A DNA stretch of 64,000 nucleotides from NCBI RefSeq assembly GCF_012844305.1, contig NZ_JABANE010000016.1, positions 1 to 64,000 on the forward strand, written 5' to 3'. Shown piece after piece: positions 56,579-64,000 of this stretch. The position numbers were made by a program, and so were the translations under genes. Under the pieces are notes generated by a model. It was not told where the DNA came from, did no database searches, and saw only the letters and a program-made list of their open reading frames with translations. This stretch comes from Flammeovirga aprica JL-4. GTDB lineage: Bacteria > Bacteroidota > Bacteroidia > Cytophagales > Flammeovirgaceae. Position 1 is the first letter of the stretch. Each line of letters opens with the position of its first letter.

Positions 56579-57517
56579 TTAATTACCAGTAGAAATCTGT
56601 TGGATTAATAAGTATAATGAAACTACACTTGAAATAACACTAACCATTAATGTTACATCTTGTAAATTTCTTGTATCAGACTTTCTTCTAGGTTCGATAT
56701 AGATTATATCATTAGGCATAACATTTAAATTTGCTTTCGCCATGCCTTGAATTGTACTCAGGTCAATAAGCTGGACCGCAGGTTTATTCAGTCCATATAC
56801 AGGATCAGGGCGTATCATCCTTATATTAGTCGCCATGATATCATTTTGTACGGGCACACCATTATTTCCTGAACTTTGTCCACTAAGAGTAGCCTGAGAA
56901 ATGACATCCAATAATGTCATATGTTCTGTTCGAAGAGGAATAATACTAGCTCCCGTAGCTCCCATTACAATGACTTTTTTATTGATATAGTTGGTAACTA
57001 CATAAGGATCTAAATAGAACTCACTGTATTTTTTTGCTAATATTTTATTGGCTTCGTCTAAAGTCAGTCCCACTAAATTAATAGGGCCTATAAGAGGTAG
57101 AACAACAAGGCTGTCAGATTGAATAAGATAATTTTTTGGTTCATCACCGTTCTCTCTGATAGTCATATTGAAAGCACTGTTGGGGTTTTCCAACATGTTA
57201 CCATTATTGCCATTTAAGTTTGCATTCCCGTTACTTTTCTTTAAAGCTTGCTCAGGTTGAAGATAATCACCGTTAGGATCAACAATAGCCTCTCCGTTGT
57301 TTGTGAAAACAGACATAGCTATTTTATCATCAATATTAATGACGTAATTATGTAGAGCAGATTGTTGTGCATCTAAAAAAACTTCTTCATTAATACTTTT
57401 GTCTGTTTTGAACAAAATACTCTTTTTGATAGAGCAAGAAGACAAGCTGACCAATAGAAGTAGAGTTATTAAGGACGTAAAATTAAATTGTTGTATAACC
57501 TTTTTGAAATGTTTCAT
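56579..57517 (-). CDS. Wza-like polysaccharide export lipoprotein
   Basis: A 312-residue outer-membrane export protein of the Wza/BexD type with lipobox SSC near residue 28. The Poly_export domain (about 55-190) shows INDKIAMSVFTNNGE-like start and SLVVLPLIGPINLVGLTLDEA, followed by one SLBB-like segment and a C-terminal helix (VTLMVSVISSVVSLYLL) that could cross the outer membrane. It forms the export channel with the Wzc-like protein whose gene follows at 22 bases. No glycosyltransferase, flippase or polymerase genes are in the window. Confidence 0.88.
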   Translation of the reverse strand: MKHFKKVIQQFNFTSLITLLLLVSLSSCSIKKSILFKTDKSINEEVFLDAQQSALHNYVINIDDKIAMSVFTNNGEAIVDPNGDYLQPEQALKKSNGNANLNGNNGNMLENPNSAFNMTIRENGDEPKNYLIQSDSLVVLPLIGPINLVGLTLDEANKILAKKYSEFYLDPYVVTNYINKKVIVMGATGASIIPLRTEHMTLLDVISQATLSGQSSGNNGVPVQNDIMATNIRMIRPDPVYGLNKPAVQLIDLSTIQGMAKANLNVMPNDIIYIEPRRKSDTRNLQDVTLMVSVISSVVSLYLLIQQISTGN

Positions 57518-57627
57518 GTTTAGTTACATCAATAGCTTATTTAGCGAAATATTATCAATCGAATAAGCGTAAAAAAATAGGCACTATTGCCCTGAGGGAT
57601 TAAATTAAAACCAAAAGTAATAAAAAA

Positions 57628-57662
57628 GGCCCACTCTCTGAATAAATTTCAAAGAGTAGGCC
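57628..57662 (-). terminator. Terminator of the dsbD gene
   Basis: GGCC-ACTCT-TGAA pairs with TTTCA-AGAGT-GGCC with small internal mismatches. On the minus strand TTTTTTA follows. Confidence 0.85.
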
Positions 57663-57683
57663 AAAATCTATATCTAATGTGAT

Positions 57684-59630
57684 TTATTTTTTGAAGTTCT
57701 TTACGCCTTCATCTAAGAAGTTGATAAAGTTTTCCACATTTAAGTCATACGCTTTCGCTGGAATCATCTTTTCACCTTCGCTATTCAATAAGCAGTAATA
57801 CGGTTGTGCATTACTGTTGAATTTTACGATTTGGAAATCGAAGTTCTTCGCTCCAATTGTTTTCTTCATTTTCTTATCAAAAGTAGATTGTATCCACTCC
57901 TCTTCTGGCAATTCTGTTGGATCATCAACATATAACGCTAGAATGATATAATCTTCTCTTAAACGCTGTAATACTCTAGGGTCTGACCAAACATTATCCT
58001 CCATCTTACGACAGTTGGCACAGCCGTGTCCTGTAAAGTCAAGGAAGATAGGCTTGCCGAATTTTTTAGAAGCTTCTATCGCCTGATCGTAATCAAAATA
58101 ACCTTTCAGACCGTGTGGTAAATCAAACAAATCGTCATATTTCACAGGAGTCAGCAGTGTTTGCTTTTTGTTTGGTCCAGAAATTTGAGCCGCATCTATT
58201 TCTTCGCGGATAACACTTCTAATATCAAATGTATGACGTGAAGACTGTGGTAAGATACCTGACAGCATTTTTACTGGAGCACCAAATAAGCCAGGAATCA
58301 TATAGATCACAAAACCAAAAACGGTTGTTGCTAAGATCATTCTTAGAGGACTGATTGAATCAACTGGAGAGTCATGAGGCAGTCTTATTTTTCCTAATAA
58401 ATAGAGACCAAGCATCATAAATATCGCAATCCATATCACTAACATAATATCCTTATCCAAAATGTGTAAATGATATACATTGTCAATGTTAGATAAGAAT
58501 TTAAATGCAAATGCTAATTCAATAAAACCTAAAACTACTTTGACTGAGTTTAACCATCCACCTGATTTTGGCAAGCCTTTCATTAAGCCAGGGAAAAGTG
58601 CAAAGATCGTAAAAGGCAATGCGAATGCAGAAGCAAAGGCAATCATACCTAAAACAGGCTTTAATGCCGCTCCGTTAATAGACTGAATTAGAATGGAACC
58701 TACAATTGGACCTGTACATGAAAATGAAACTAGTACCAATGTAAATGCCATAAAAAATATAGCTACTAATCCTCCTTTATCAGATTGCTTGTCCATTTTA
58801 TTGACCAATGAACTAGGAAGTGTTATTTCAAACATCCCAAAGAAAGACAAGGCAAAAATGATGAAGGTGACGAAAAATAAAGTATTCGGTATCCAGTGGT
58901 TACTAAGCTGATTTGCGAAAGTGGCATCCTTAGTTAAAGGGATTAATACTGCACCAAAGAAACCGTAAATCGCAATGATTGAAAATCCATATAAAAATGC
59001 TTTAGACTTTCCGCCACTTTGATTAGTGAAAAATGACACTGTTAACGGGATCATTGGGAAAACACAAGGCGTAAAAATGGCTGCTAATCCAAACAGAAAA
59101 GCTGAGATCATAAAGCCAAGAATGCTCTCATCTTCAGCACTGCCCTCCGCTTGTTTTGGGGATTCAAAAGTAAAATCTTTACTTAATGGAATACACTGTC
59201 CTGTTTCATCTGAACAGCTTTGTCCTGAAATACTTGTTTCTATTTTAAAAGGAACTTCAAGGATTTTTAATTGCTGAGTGAATTCACCGTGTTTTTTAAA
59301 GTACGTGATATCACCCTCCCAAAGTTCATCGTATTTTTTCTTTGGATTGACTGGAGTAAACTTTCCTGCAACTTCAAATGTTTTGTTCAAAGTATATTCT
59401 ACCTCTGTCAGCATTGGTCCTAAATCAGGATCAAAATCTGAAGAATAAAGGTACCATCCGTCTATGATATCAGCTTTATAAGTGATAGTGATAACGTCTC
59501 CTTTCTGAGGTGAATTGTTTGATAGTTCAGCACTCCATTTGACAGGGTTAATCAATTGGGCATTGGTAGTAGATACCATCCCTATCAGGAATAGACCTAT
59601 TAGATAAATTGATCGAAAAAATGTGTTCAT
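57684..59630 (-). CDS. dsbD: Thiol:disulfide interchange protein DsbD
   Basis: A 648-residue electron carrier across the inner membrane. After a signal peptide, the periplasmic nDsbD domain holds SCSDETGQC. Eight membrane helices (about 175-440) include FTPCVFPMIPLTV and FSCTGPIVGSIL, which carry the redox cysteines. The C-terminal thioredoxin domain has the motif CANC in FTGHGCANCRKM near residue 540. It reduces periplasmic partners such as the TlpA-like protein at 25298. The gene lies 18 bases after a DUF4286 gene and ends with a strong terminator. Confidence 0.95.
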   Translation of the reverse strand: MNTFFRSIYLIGLFLIGMVSTTNAQLINPVKWSAELSNNSPQKGDVITITYKADIIDGWYLYSSDFDPDLGPMLTEVEYTLNKTFEVAGKFTPVNPKKKYDELWEGDITYFKKHGEFTQQLKILEVPFKIETSISGQSCSDETGQCIPLSKDFTFESPKQAEGSAEDESILGFMISAFLFGLAAIFTPCVFPMIPLTVSFFTNQSGGKSKAFLYGFSIIAIYGFFGAVLIPLTKDATFANQLSNHWIPNTLFFVTFIIFALSFFGMFEITLPSSLVNKMDKQSDKGGLVAIFFMAFTLVLVSFSCTGPIVGSILIQSINGAALKPVLGMIAFASAFALPFTIFALFPGLMKGLPKSGGWLNSVKVVLGFIELAFAFKFLSNIDNVYHLHILDKDIMLVIWIAIFMMLGLYLLGKIRLPHDSPVDSISPLRMILATTVFGFVIYMIPGLFGAPVKMLSGILPQSSRHTFDIRSVIREEIDAAQISGPNKKQTLLTPVKYDDLFDLPHGLKGYFDYDQAIEASKKFGKPIFLDFTGHGCANCRKMEDNVWSDPRVLQRLREDYIILALYVDDPTELPEEEWIQSTFDKKMKKTIGAKNFDFQIVKFNSNAQPYYCLLNSEGEKMIPAKAYDLNVENFINFLDEGVKNFKK

Positions 59631-59648
59631 GTTGTTTTTAAAATCGTT

Positions 59649-59960
59649 TTAGATCGTTTCTTCTCTTAATACAGAGCGGAACTGACTTACTTTCTCTCCG
59701 AATTTCTGTTTGAGTTGAACATGCAAATCCTGTTCGTGTTGTCTCATAAAACGGTCAGCGTCAGATAAGGTTTCTACATCTAACATCAGTGCAAAATTAC
59801 TTCCGGTAGCTTCCGCTTTCTCAGACAATAATTTCATTAGTTTATGACTTTTAAAACACTTGGTATTCGCAACTTCAGGAATGAAAAAAGTTTTCATCCA
59901 TTCTTTCCATGCAGATAGCACTTCATCGTCTACATGGAAGGAGATATTATATATGATCAT
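59649..59960 (-). CDS. DUF4286-type protein
   Basis: A 103-residue cytoplasmic protein of the small DUF4286 family, which is common in Bacteroidota and has an antibiotic-biosynthesis-monooxygenase-like fold but no known function. Typical are the opening MIIYNISFHVDDEVLSAWKE, the central KCFKSHKLMKLL and the end FGEKVSQFRSVL. Its stop codon lies 18 bases before the dsbD start, so it is the first gene of a dsbD operon. No promoter was identified. Confidence 0.85.
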   Translation of the reverse strand: MIIYNISFHVDDEVLSAWKEWMKTFFIPEVANTKCFKSHKLMKLLSEKAEATGSNFALMLDVETLSDADRFMRQHEQDLHVQLKQKFGEKVSQFRSVLREETI

Positions 59961-60055
59961 GGTATGTAATTTTCTGCAAAATAAAGACTATAGTAATAAT
60001 GTACTATTTTTTAAAATTCTTTTTCATATTGACCTACAAGCTATACCCGTTTTCA

Positions 60056-60213
60056 AGCAGTTAAACACTTAAAATTGGGAAAAGTTAGATTATTATTTTT
60101 TTGCCTAATCAAGGCAGAATTGAAGAGCATAGCATAGCTATGTGATGAAATTCTAACGCTGAGTAGTCAAAAAAAGAAGGTCTAAAACTTCCGATTTTAA
60201 TTGTATAACTGCT
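60056..60213. repeat. 158-bp imperfect palindromic element
   Basis: Left arm begins AGCAGTTAAACAC (60056) and right arm ends ATAACTGCT (60206-60213). Both arms contain TTAAAAT-GG-A, then a TTTTTTTG-CTA-TCA segment, then GAATT, and meet at the palindrome CATAGCTATG (60133-60142). Mismatches and one or two small indels occur along the way. It forms a very long hairpin with no ORF. Likely a REP/BIME-like or MITE-like repeat. Confidence 0.6.
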
Positions 60214-60720
60214 TAATACCTAAGCAATCTATTTTATCTAAATAATGAAATTTATTGAGTACAAATATCAATTCATTTCTTCAAAGATTGATTGTATATA
60301 CTTCCTTACTACTTGTATAAATTTCCTTTGTATTAGAACGTAAATAATTACGATGTTTATTTTAGTTGTATTATTCTAAGAAATCATGTGATTGAGTAAT
60401 GTAGACTGGAAAGAAATTTCATTTGAGAAGTGTAATAAAGTACGTAAATATTTACGTTTATTAATTTTGAGATGCTATTGATATAAATTCTACATCTGTG
60501 ATATTGTAAAGAAATTTGGGTATTTAGGGGTAACGGAGATAAGGTTTGGAACTTTTTAATCCAAATTAGGATTGAAGGAGTAAAGAATACTTCGATTACC
60601 ATGATTTTAAGAGTTAGACCTTTTATTCTTTGAAGATTAACGTCAGAAAAATGGAATAAAAAAAAGATCTTACATGGGAACTAAAACGGAGTATTAGTCA
60701 TATCGTAAAAAATATTGACT
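60214..60720. other. Non-coding region upstream of the Hpt gene
   Basis: About 500 AT-rich bases with no ORF of protein-like composition; the frame at 60384-60602 is not supported. No structured element stands out beyond the palindrome to the left. Confidence 0.4.
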
Positions 60721-61080
60721 ATGAAACCTAATTTTATTAAAACATACCCTACTATTCCTCTATTAAAGATGAAGGTTTGGGAAGAAATTAAGACCTTTGC
60801 ACAAGAAGAATATCAGCAACTAGCCATCATAAAATGCTTTAAGAGGGATTTTTATGATTTGATTTCTGAGGCAAGAGGAGGAATTACGGACAATAATACC
60901 CCGTTACTTCTTCAGTCGTTACATACTTTAAAAGGTATTGCGGGAACAATAGGTGCTACTAGACTTCAGTTTATTACTAAAGAAGCGGAAGGAATGACAC
61001 GGATAGACAGTGCTTTTATTGATGAAATAGAGCAATGTGGCAGGGTGTCAATAGATGCATTGAATAATCATTGTGGATAA
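60721..61080 (+). CDS. Histidine phosphotransfer (Hpt) domain protein
   Basis: A 119-residue protein consisting mainly of an Hpt four-helix domain. The phospho-acceptor is His68 in [14 protein letters not shown], followed by the helix [13 protein letters not shown]. The upstream codon TTG at 60715 would extend the frame by two residues; the ATG at 60721 is the natural start. It carries phosphate between a hybrid kinase and a response regulator, neither of which is adjacent. The stop codon overlaps the start of queG by 8 bases. Confidence 0.85.
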   Translation: MKPNFIKTYPTIPLLKMKVWEEIKTFAQEEYQQLAIIKCFKRDFYDLISEARGGITDNNTPLLLQSLHTLKGIAGTIGATRLQFITKEAEGMTRIDSAFIDEIEQCGRVSIDALNNHCG

Positions 61081-62011
61081 GGTAAATCAAAAGGAAAAGT
61101 ATTCAAGACTTATAAAGGAAGAGGCAAAACGCCTTGGTTTTTCAGAATGTGGAATTGCAAAAGCAGGTTTTTTGGAGGAAGAAGCAGATCCTTTGGAAAA
61201 ATGGCTGAAAGCAGGAATGCATGGGGAAATGGGTTATATGGCCAATCATTTTGATAAGCGACTTGATCCAACTAAGTTGGTAGAAGGAGCAAAATCAGTG
61301 GTAATGCTTTCTTATAATTATTTTCCAGCCAAAGATTTAGCACAGGAAGGGAATTTCAAAGTAGCAAAATATGCTTACGGAGAAGATTATCATTATGTGA
61401 TAAAACGAAAGCTCAAGGACCTTGTAAAGTTTATCAATGCTGAAATTGGTGAAGTGGAAGGGAGAGTGTTTGTAGATTCTGCTCCTGTGATGGAAAGAGC
61501 TTGGGCTAAAAAAGCGGGTTTAGGCTGGATTGGGAAGCACAGTTTGCTATTGAATAGACAAATGGGGAGCTTCTTCTTTTTAGCGGAACTGATTATTGAT
61601 TTAGATCTTCAGGAAGATGCTCCAATCAAAGATTACTGCGGAACGTGTACCCGATGTATTGATGCTTGCCCAACAGATGCAATTCCGGAAAAAGGAATTG
61701 TAGATGGAAGTAAATGTATTTCTTATTTGACTATAGAACTAAAAGATCAGATCCCTCAAGAGTTTCAAGGAAAAATGGAAGATTGGATCTTTGGTTGTGA
61801 TATCTGTCAGGATGTTTGTCCTTGGAATCGATTCTCAAAACCACACAATACACCTGAATTTTCTCCTCATGATCACTTAGGTGAAATGTCTAAAAATGAT
61901 TGGCAAGAGATTACAGATGAGGTGTTTAAGGAAATTTTTAGAAAGTCAGCTGTAAAAAGAACAAAGCTTGAGGGCTTAAAGAGAAATATTTCTTTTACAC
62001 AAAAAAAGTGA
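61073..62011 (+). CDS. queG: Epoxyqueuosine reductase
   Basis: A 312-residue cobalamin-dependent iron-sulfur enzyme that converts epoxyqueuosine to queuosine in tRNA, the last step of queuosine synthesis. It starts at GTG inside the Hpt gene (8-base overlap). [25 protein letters not shown] is the cobalamin-binding region. Two 4Fe-4S clusters are bound by [12 protein letters not shown] and [12 protein letters not shown]. The length is slightly below the E. coli enzyme, which has a C-terminal HEAT-like part. No other queuosine genes are nearby. Confidence 0.95.
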   Translation: MDKVNQKEKYSRLIKEEAKRLGFSECGIAKAGFLEEEADPLEKWLKAGMHGEMGYMANHFDKRLDPTKLVEGAKSVVMLSYNYFPAKDLAQEGNFKVAKYAYGEDYHYVIKRKLKDLVKFINAEIGEVEGRVFVDSAPVMERAWAKKAGLGWIGKHSLLLNRQMGSFFFLAELIIDLDLQEDAPIKDYCGTCTRCIDACPTDAIPEKGIVDGSKCISYLTIELKDQIPQEFQGKMEDWIFGCDICQDVCPWNRFSKPHNTPEFSPHDHLGEMSKNDWQEITDEVFKEIFRKSAVKRTKLEGLKRNISFTQKK

Positions 62012-62036
62012 TCACCTTCTGGTTTAGGTGACCACT
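62007..62036 (-). terminator. Minus-strand terminator of the small gene at 62081
   Basis: AGTGGTCACCT pairs with AGGTGATCACT on the minus strand and seven T follow. The T-run is absent on the plus strand, so it does not serve queG. Confidence 0.75.
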
Positions 62037-62080
62037 GTAATAATTTCTTGATTTTTTAATGTGAGTGAGTATGTTTTATT

Positions 62081-62287
62081 TTAGCCAACTAGTGCATACG
62101 AATTAATATGTTTGTTGCACTCATTTTGGATCGTAAAGGCATACTTTGGAAAGTTTGATTTTCCCCATGATCTCAAAGAAAGAACCTCGTTGATCGATAG
62201 GATTCCCAAAGATTTGCGTAACTCTTTTAAAAATAAGTGTCTGTCAAATGACACTTTTTTGAGAATTACCTTAGTATATTCAAGCAT
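62081..62287 (-). CDS. Small conserved Bacteroidota protein
   Basis: A 68-residue protein starting MLEYTKVILKKVSFDRHLF. The stretch LKKVSFDRHLFLKELRKSLG resembles a short Bacteroidota hypothetical family of the type TKxxLxKVSFDxxLFxKELRK, which I recall only in general terms. The ATG at 62287 gives the natural start; an ATG at 62341 would add 18 residues of weak composition. A minus-strand terminator 45 bases past the stop codon supports expression. A plus-strand reading (62112-62318) is its shadow. Function unknown. Confidence 0.6.
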   Translation of the reverse strand: MLEYTKVILKKVSFDRHLFLKELRKSLGILSINEVLSLRSWGKSNFPKYAFTIQNECNKHINSYALVG

Positions 62288-62468
62288 GATCGGGTACGGT
62301 TTTACTTGGTTATCTTGAAAATTAAAAATTTGGTTGAACAATTATTTTGACATCTGCTAATAAGTGTAACGCTAATATAGTGTATAAGTTACATTTTTAT
62401 TAGTTATAATACATTTTTTTAAACTTTTTTCACATCTTTTCTTCCTTCGAATTATAGATATTTACGGT

Positions 62469-63944
62469 ATGAAAAGATCACTATTGAAATTTTTTACTTT
62501 TAAAGGCTCAATACAACAAATTGGGCTTCTTGTACTTTGCTCAATCCTGTTGTCATTTTCTACTTATGCACAAACAGTAAGTATTGCAATCGGTAGAACA
62601 GAGATTGGTCAGAATGAAAATTTTGAAATCACTTTAACTGTTAAAAACGGTCGTTTGACCAAGTATTCAGAGTTTCCTGATATTGCAGGATTCAAAAAAG
62701 GAAGACCGTCTACATCAAGTCAGACTTCAATTATAAATGGTCAGGTTTCGACACAGCAGAGTGTGGTTCAGATGTATGCACCTACTCAACAAGGTACATT
62801 CAAGCTGGCACCTTTTACAATGTCTGTCAATGGAAAATCTGTAAATAGTAATGGAGCAACCATCAAAGTAGGTGCTCCGGTACAAAGACAGGTGTATGAT
62901 CCTTTTGCAGATTTCTGGGGTGGAGGTTCATCAAGAAACCAACAAAACCAACAATTTATAGATGTAGAAGCAGATGCATTTTTCTCAGTAAGCACTGATA
63001 AGAACAGTGTATACAGAGGAGAAGGTTTTAAAATGGACATCTCTTTCTATGTGGCTGTGACGAACAGAGCAGAAATGGATTTTTATAAACTGGATGAGCA
63101 AGTGACTGAGATTTTAAAGAAAGTAAAACCTAAAAACTGTTGGGAAGAAAACTTTAATATTGAGTCTGTACATTCAGAATATGTTACTGTAAATGGTAAA
63201 TCTTACCGTCAGTACAAGATATATGAGGCAATGTTCTATCCTCTGAATACTGAAGATATTGTGATTGAGCCTACAGAGCTTCAGATGATCAAATATCAGG
63301 TGGCACAAAGACAGTCTTTCTTTGGCAGAAATAGCAAAGAGACCGTTGAGGTGTTTAAGTCAAGAGGAAGAACAGTAAAGGTGAAGCCACTTCCAGATAG
63401 TCAGTTTAAGAGTATTGCGAGTGTGGGGAATTACCGCTTAAAACAAAAGTTGAGCGACACAGAGATTCAAACAGGAGAAAGTGTAACGCTTGAATTTAAA
63501 GTGGAAGGTGTAGGTAATATTTCATCAATCCGTGAGCCGGACTTAGTAGAATCAGAAGATTTACTTTTCTACCCTCCGAGTGTATCTCAAAACATTAAGA
63601 GAGCCAATGGCAAGGTGGTAGGTTCAAAAGAGTTTGTCTATTATATAGAGCCACAAGAGCCAGGGGAATATAATTTGAAGGATTTTATCAGCCTGACAAT
63701 TTTCAATACAAGAACAAAGAAATACGAAACGTTATATCCTGAAGGCACAGTGGTGGTAAAAGGAAAGAGTCTTAGAGATGCTAAAATCTCAAAAACAGAC
63801 CTTGGTTCTTTTTATGACGCTATGAAAAATGCAGATAACACTTTATTATCTATGGATAATACACCGATGATTCAGATTATTTTGAACATCTTTGTACTTA
63901 TCGCATTGATTATTACAGGCGTGTTACTCTTTAAAAAGTTCTAA
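62469..63944 (+). CDS. batD: BatD family protein
   Basis: A 491-residue envelope protein of the BatD type (oxygen tolerance). A signal peptide (cleaved near TYAQ) leads to repeated beta-sandwich domains (NFEITLTVKNGR, FSVSTDKNSVYRGEGF, VTLEFKVEGVGNISS), and a C-terminal membrane helix (IILNIFVLIALIITGVLLF) ends it. In other Bacteroidota it lies in an operon with batA, batB, batC and batE, involved in aerotolerance or envelope stress. Here no bat gene precedes it; the gene starting at 63959 could be a partner. Confidence 0.9.
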   Translation: MKRSLLKFFTFKGSIQQIGLLVLCSILLSFSTYAQTVSIAIGRTEIGQNENFEITLTVKNGRLTKYSEFPDIAGFKKGRPSTSSQTSIINGQVSTQQSVVQMYAPTQQGTFKLAPFTMSVNGKSVNSNGATIKVGAPVQRQVYDPFADFWGGGSSRNQQNQQFIDVEADAFFSVSTDKNSVYRGEGFKMDISFYVAVTNRAEMDFYKLDEQVTEILKKVKPKNCWEENFNIESVHSEYVTVNGKSYRQYKIYEAMFYPLNTEDIVIEPTELQMIKYQVAQRQSFFGRNSKETVEVFKSRGRTVKVKPLPDSQFKSIASVGNYRLKQKLSDTEIQTGESVTLEFKVEGVGNISSIREPDLVESEDLLFYPPSVSQNIKRANGKVVGSKEFVYYIEPQEPGEYNLKDFISLTIFNTRTKKYETLYPEGTVVVKGKSLRDAKISKTDLGSFYDAMKNADNTLLSMDNTPMIQIILNIFVLIALIITGVLLFKKF

Positions 63945-63958
63945 TTAAAGAAGAAATT

Positions 63959-64000
63959 ATGAAGGGAAATTTCTCTCTATATATATTTAATATAATAATA
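63959..64000 (+). CDS. Start of a gene running off the window
   Basis: ATG at 63959 opens a frame with no stop to the end of the window (14 codons, MKGNFSLYIFNIII). The basic start with a hydrophobic stretch suits a signal peptide. It lies 14 bases after batD and may be a bat-operon partner such as a TPR lipoprotein. Too short for a firm call. Confidence 0.4.
   Translation, partial: MKGNFSLYIFNIII

Noticed and set aside
60384-60602. Minus-strand 72-codon ORF upstream of the Hpt gene
   Set aside because: Low-complexity AT-derived sequence without family likeness.
61072-61080. Perfect DnaA box TTATCCACA (minus strand) at the queG start
   Set aside because: A single site within coding DNA; no cluster around it.
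62112-62318. Plus-strand 68-codon ORF
   Set aside because: It mirrors the better supported minus-strand gene at 62081-62287, which has a terminator and a familiar signature.
1-64000. CRISPR arrays, tRNA or rRNA genes, prophage or integrase genes
   Set aside because: None recognised on either strand.

Overview
The window looks like AT-rich chromosome from a free-living member of the Bacteroidota, most likely a marine Cytophagales of the Flammeovirga type. This rests on family content: a DUF5606 protein, a DUF4286 protein, a GIN/DUF2807 lipoprotein, BatD, a Rho with a long N-terminal insert, an OlsF-like acyltransferase and a phosphosulfolactate-synthase homologue. Sites resembling the Bacteroidota -7 box (TAnnTTTG) also occur. 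The genus is inference. I saw no tRNA, rRNA, CRISPR array, prophage or intact insertion sequence.

Layout. 0-8 kb: two exported minus-strand proteins that share an upstream 62-bp repeat, an NtrC-type two-component pair, an orphan Phd/YefM antitoxin, a GT9-like glycosyltransferase and an ECF sigma factor. 8-16 kb: gmk, then two DUF1989-like paralogues flanking an ECF sigma factor that abuts a membrane Cache/Ser-Thr kinase, plus a MerC-like protein and a small membrane protein. 16-23 kb: a transporter-HEAT-cNMP fusion, rho and a ceramidase-like protein. 23-31 kb: three exported proteins, a TlpA-like thioredoxin, rpoB standing alone with its own terminator, and a DUF5606 gene. 31-41 kb: a MASE3-type histidine kinase with a receiver protein, a PHP/PolX protein with a degenerate polymerase site, a DUF1566 lipoprotein, a LytS/LytTR pair, an SDR, panB and an RluA-type synthase. 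40.8-41.2 kb: a non-coding cluster of DnaA-box-like sites.

42-46 kb: a likely regulon consisting of a membrane protein, a winged-helix regulator, a 32-codon ORF, a B12/radical-SAM protein and CreD. Three copies of one inverted repeat precede its transcription units. 46-50 kb: OlsF-like acyltransferase, flavin reductase-like protein and a ComA homologue, which together hint at amino- and sulfonolipid metabolism. 50-60 kb: a TPR protein, then a minus-strand exopolysaccharide set (Wza-like, Wzc-like, CpsB-like, epimerase-like), and DsbD behind a DUF4286 gene. 60-64 kb: a long palindromic repeat, an Hpt protein overlapping queG, a small conserved minus-strand gene, batD and the start of another gene.

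The strongest leads are the three-operator regulon with its small ORF, the solitary rpoB, the DnaA-box cluster, the sigma/Cache-kinase/DUF1989 island, the shared 62-bp element and several palindromic intergenic repeats.
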